From JAVBLP01 sp031553505 (GTDB lineage Bacteria; Elusimicrobiota; Endomicrobiia; Endomicrobiales; Endomicrobiaceae), in assembly GCA_031553505.1 (NCBI GenBank), contig JAVBLP010000014.1, positions 19,836 to 83,835 of the forward strand: DNA of 64,000 bases, read 5' to 3'. The position numbers and the translations under genes were made by a program. A model generated the notes under the pieces. It searched no databases, was not told the origin of the DNA, and worked only from the letters and a program-made list of their open reading frames with translations. Shown piece by piece: positions 60,618-64,000 of this stretch (its first letter is position 1; the number at the start of each line of letters is the position of its first letter).

Positions 60618-62537
60618 ATGGACAACAAAACTCAGGGATTTTCTCTTCTCACTCAAGACGATATACATCTTTTCCGCGAAGGCAGTCACTTCAGATTATA
60701 TGAGAAAATGGGCTCAAGGCTTATTTCTAAAGACGGCGTTAACGGCGCTTATTTCTGCGTTTGGGCGCCGAATGCAAAAAATGTATCCGTAATAGGCGAT
60801 TTTAATTTTTGGGATAAAAATGCGCATCATTTAATTGCCCGCGGAGACGGTTCCGGGATATGGGAAGGTTTTATACCCGGGATTAAGCAGGGAGATACAT
60901 ATAAATATTTTATAGTTTCACACCGCAATAACTATTCAGTTGAAAAAGCAGACCCTTACGCTTTTCACGCTGAAACGCCTAAAAAAACAGGTTCTAAAGT
61001 GTGGGATCTCGATTACAAATGGAATGACGGTTCATGGATGAGCTCAAGAAAACCTAAAAGCCAGACAGATGCTCCCATTTCCATATATGAGGTGCATTTA
61101 GGTTCATGGCGCAGAAAGCCGGAAGACGGGCACAGATGGCTTTCTTACAGGGAAATTGCTCACGAGCTTGCTGATTACTGCGCGTATATGGGCTTTACCC
61201 ACGTAGAGCTTTTACCTGTGATGGAACATCCTTTTGCGCCTTCATGGGGATACCAAAGTCTGGGGTATTTTGCCCCTACAAGCAGATTTGGCACGCCTCA
61301 GGATTTTATGTATATGGTTGATGTTTTGCATCAGGCTGGTATTGCCGTTATACTTGACTGGGTGCCTTCGCATTTTCCAACCGACGTGCACGGCTTGTCA
61401 TTTTTTGACGGCACATACCTTTATGAACATGAAGATATGAGGAAAGGTTTTCACCCTGACTGGAAAAGCGCGATTTTTAATTATGGCAGAAACGAAGTTA
61501 AAAACTTTCTTATATCGAGCGCCCTTTTCTGGCTTGATAAATACCACATTGACGGGATACGGGTTGATGCGGTGGCTTCGATGCTTTACCTCGATTATTC
61601 GAGAAAGCAGGGGGAATGGCTCCCTAATAAATACGGCGGCAAAGAAAATATAGAAGCGATAGAATTTTTAAAGCGCTTTAACCACGTTGTTTATGAAAAT
61701 TATGACGGCGTGCAGACTTACGCCGAAGAATCCACATCGTGGCCCATGGTTTCAAAACCCACATATCTCGGCGGACTGGGATTTGGCTATAAATGGAATA
61801 TGGGCTGGATGAACGATGTGCTAAGCTATGTCAAAAATGATCCTGTTTTTAGAAAGTATTACCATAATAAGCTTACTTTCAGCTTTTTATACGCTTTCAG
61901 CGAAAACTTTGTGCTTCCTTTCTCCCATGACGAAGTTACGCAGGGAAAAGGCTCTTTAATCGGCAAGATGCCTGGCGATGAATGGCAGCGTTTTGCGGGA
62001 TTGAGAATTCTTCTTGCTTATATGTACGCCCATCCCGGAAAAAAACTTTTGTTTATGGGTTCAGAATTCGGTCAGGTTAGAGAATGGAATCATGAAGAAA
62101 GCCTTGAATGGCATGTTTTGCAGTTTGCGCAGCATTCGGGAATGCAAAAATGGGTAAAAGATTTGAATTTTGTTTATAAAAATAATAAAGCTTTCTTTGA
62201 AAATGATAACAGTTGGGAAGGCTTTCAGTGGATTGACGCCAATGATTCCGATAACAGCGTGATAACTTTTTTAAGAAAATCGCCAAGAACAAAAGAAACA
62301 GTTTTATGCGCGTTTAACTTTACCCCTATGCCAAGGCATAACTACAAAGTCGGCGTAGATGACAAAGGTACATGGGATGAAATTTTAAACAGCGACGCTT
62401 GTGAATACTTTGGCAGCGGAGTAGGCAATATGGGTTTTAAAGAAACTCTGGACTGGAGCGCGCACGGCAGGCCCTACAGCCTGGAAATATCTATACCTCC
62501 GCTCGGGGCGGTGTTTTTTAAATTTCGCAGACATTAA
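60618..62537 (+). CDS. glgB: 1,4-alpha-glucan branching enzyme
   Basis: A 639-residue GH13 enzyme introducing alpha-1,6 branches into glycogen. An N-terminal CBM48 (about 45-125, FCVWAPNAKNVSVIGDFN) precedes the barrel. Catalytic Asp lies in GIRVDAVASMLYLDY, Glu in TYAEESTSWP, and the FSHDEVTQGKGSL motif is intact. The long N-terminal N1 domain of E. coli GlgB is absent, as in many shorter homologues. No other glycogen gene is nearby. Confidence 0.96.
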   Translation: MDNKTQGFSLLTQDDIHLFREGSHFRLYEKMGSRLISKDGVNGAYFCVWAPNAKNVSVIGDFNFWDKNAHHLIARGDGSGIWEGFIPGIKQGDTYKYFIVSHRNNYSVEKADPYAFHAETPKKTGSKVWDLDYKWNDGSWMSSRKPKSQTDAPISIYEVHLGSWRRKPEDGHRWLSYREIAHELADYCAYMGFTHVELLPVMEHPFAPSWGYQSLGYFAPTSRFGTPQDFMYMVDVLHQAGIAVILDWVPSHFPTDVHGLSFFDGTYLYEHEDMRKGFHPDWKSAIFNYGRNEVKNFLISSALFWLDKYHIDGIRVDAVASMLYLDYSRKQGEWLPNKYGGKENIEAIEFLKRFNHVVYENYDGVQTYAEESTSWPMVSKPTYLGGLGFGYKWNMGWMNDVLSYVKNDPVFRKYYHNKLTFSFLYAFSENFVLPFSHDEVTQGKGSLIGKMPGDEWQRFAGLRILLAYMYAHPGKKLLFMGSEFGQVREWNHEESLEWHVLQFAQHSGMQKWVKDLNFVYKNNKAFFENDNSWEGFQWIDANDSDNSVITFLRKSPRTKETVLCAFNFTPMPRHNYKVGVDDKGTWDEILNSDACEYFGSGVGNMGFKETLDWSAHGRPYSLEISIPPLGAVFFKFRRH

Positions 62538-62628
62538 TATCAGACGGTAAAAAATACTGGAAACCAAATATAAAAGGACTATTTTTAAAATATTTTATGA
62601 TTATTATTAGATTTAAAAGAGAGCAGAA

Positions 62629-64000
62629 ATGAAAAAAGCATTATTGTTGTCTGCAGCATTTTTGTTTATGTTTGGCGTTAAAGCGCAAGCGCAGGTGTCG
62701 GTCTCGACGTTTAGTTACTTTAAAGGGCTTTATAACCAAGCGGAACACAAAATATAATTTTAACCGACAATATTGATTTTGACGCTCTCGGTTTAGAGAT
62801 AAGCGGCGCGAATCTCCAGATGACCATAAACGGAGCCGGAAAAGTGCTAAACGGATTAAATACATATACAGGCTTTATTTTTGGCGCTCCGACGCAGTCT
62901 TTAACAGTTACCGACGGGTTGACAATGCAGAATTTTTACACAAACTCAAGTTCGGGTTCTGCGTTGTTTATAAGTAACAGCACAGCCAGTTTTGCGGGCA
63001 ATGTAAATTTTTTGAATAATACCGGTTCAAACGGCACAATATACGCAAATAGTTCTAAACTCAGCTTTAACGGAAATACCGTTTTTTCCACAAACACAGC
63101 AGGAAATGAAGGCGGGGCGCTTTATTTGATAAAGCTTTCATTGATTTCAGCGGAATTACCGCATTTCAAAATAATATTGCTGAACTTGGCGGGGGCGCTT
63201 TATATCTTACCGGCAGTACGGTAACATTCAACGGAACGGTCAGTTTTACAAGCAACACGCTTACTAACGTATATTCTCCCGGCTGCGCGGTTTTGGCAAA
63301 TTCTTCATATTTAGATTTTTCAAACGCAGCGATGACTACTTTTGACAGAAACATTTCCGGCATGGTAGGCGGGGGCGCGATGGCTGTTTATGAAAGTACC
63401 GCTGTTTTTGGCGGAGTAAATATATTTGTAAACAATAATAATTTAATGCCGAATGTTGCGGACGGCGACGCGATACACGCTGAAGAATCTGTAGTAAAAT
63501 TCAGTACCGGCTCGGTATCATTTTTAAATAATCAAAGCGCGTCATTTGGAGGTGCAATTTTTGCTGTCGGCGGCGAATTGCTTTTCATTAATAAAGATGT
63601 TAATTTTTCCGGAAATTACGCGGGTTTTAACGGCGGAGCTATATACATGCTGGGAAGCACCGCTTCTTTTAGCGGGGGAGATGCGGCATTTAAAAATAAC
63701 AAGATTGCGGTAAGCGGTTATGGGAGCGCAATGTATTTAGACGGCAGTTCAGTGACATTAAGCGCGGGTGCGGCGGAATTTTCAGGAAACCAGATCAGCG
63801 GAGGCGGACAGGGCGGCGCGATATATTCAAATAAATCGGCATTAAATATTGCGGCTGACAGTATAGTATTCAGTTCAAACAGCGTAGGAAACGGTTTAGG
63901 CGGAGCGATATATGCGGATTTTTCAACGATGAGTTTTAGGGCAACAAATAATATGGTATTTAGTTTGAATGCTTCTGGAGGAGGAAGCGGAGGGGGAGCG
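62629..64000 (+). pseudogene. Pmp-like repeat surface protein, frameshifted, 3' end outside window
   Basis: A signal peptide (MKKALLLSAAFLFMFGVKAQAQ) opens frame 1 and stops at TAA 62755. QNIILTDNIDFDALGLEISG then continues in the next frame from about 62742 to about 63113, and a third frame is open from about 63113 to the window end without a stop. Across all three the sequence is one coherent protein with about ten GGA(I/L/M)(Y/F) motifs at about 80-95 nt spacing and paired FxxN motifs, as in Chlamydia polymorphic membrane proteins. Each break is cured by adding one base (near CC at 62736; the G4 run at 63114-63117). Pseudogene, phase-variable allele or assembly error remain open. Confidence 0.78.

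Overview
The window is a stretch of chromosome with roughly 40% GC and almost all genes on the + strand; the only - strand genes are one two-gene unit at 21730-26355. It encodes a Gram-negative cell envelope (complete Tol-Pal set, porin, autotransporter, phosphoethanolamine-transferase-like enzyme) and a prototrophic, free-living style of metabolism (arginine, DapL-type lysine/diaminopimelate, pantothenate, NAD). Gene content, base composition and a Chlamydia-Pmp-like surface protein remind me of Elusimicrobiota (Elusimicrobium/Endomicrobium type); this is an impression from memory, not a demonstrated assignment.

Layout. 1-5000: tail of a HIT protein, rpsU, a NIF3-like protein, then dnaG-rpoD (a macromolecular-synthesis type cluster). 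5047-6134: DUF3793 protein plus short flavodoxin. 6213-11227: HrcA-controlled heat-shock operon hrcA-grpE-dnaK-dnaJ with a CIRCE operator plus a spare half-site. 11243-11824: a two-module repeat protein of the phage-integrase-repeat-unit kind. 11821-20548: a complete phosphate block (PhoB/PhoR-like two-component pair, small unknown gene, porin, pstSCAB, phoU). 20636-21494: HExxH membrane protein and tRNA-Ala(GGC). 21730-26355 (- strand): autotransporter followed by a sulfatase-fold lipid/sugar phosphoethanolamine transferase with a long extra C-terminal domain. 26590-33037: yjbQ, rsmD, RecB-like nuclease, argB-argD-argG-argH. 33034-36220: TolC-like protein, patatin, TPR protein. 36270-41207: lysA-dapF-dapA-dapB-dapL, a full set for diaminopimelate and lysine by the aminotransferase route. 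41544-42248: a methyltransferase gene split by two compensating A-tract indels. 42370-46642: folK-panB-panC, HAMP membrane protein, nadB. 46681-49503: uvrA. 49597-53881: pal-ybgF-tolA-like-tolB-tolQ-tolR, the reverse module order from the Escherichia coli locus. 53901-62537: PHP membrane protein, GT39-like transferase, exported ankyrin and WD40 proteins, a CNB protein, AI-2E family permease, glgB. 62629-64000: a Pmp-like repeat protein gene broken by two apparent single-base deletions and running off the end of the window.

The most unusual feature is a family of palindromic elements of about 110 bp. Copies lie within 0-10 bases of the 3' end of dnaK, pstS, pstB, argG and tRNA-Ala, all in the same orientation, and four of them sit between cotranscribed-looking genes. 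Two copies are followed by a second, shorter inverted-repeat element. Sigma-70-like promoters (TTGACA-N17-TAAAAT type) are easily seen in front of the heat-shock operon, pal and the tRNA.
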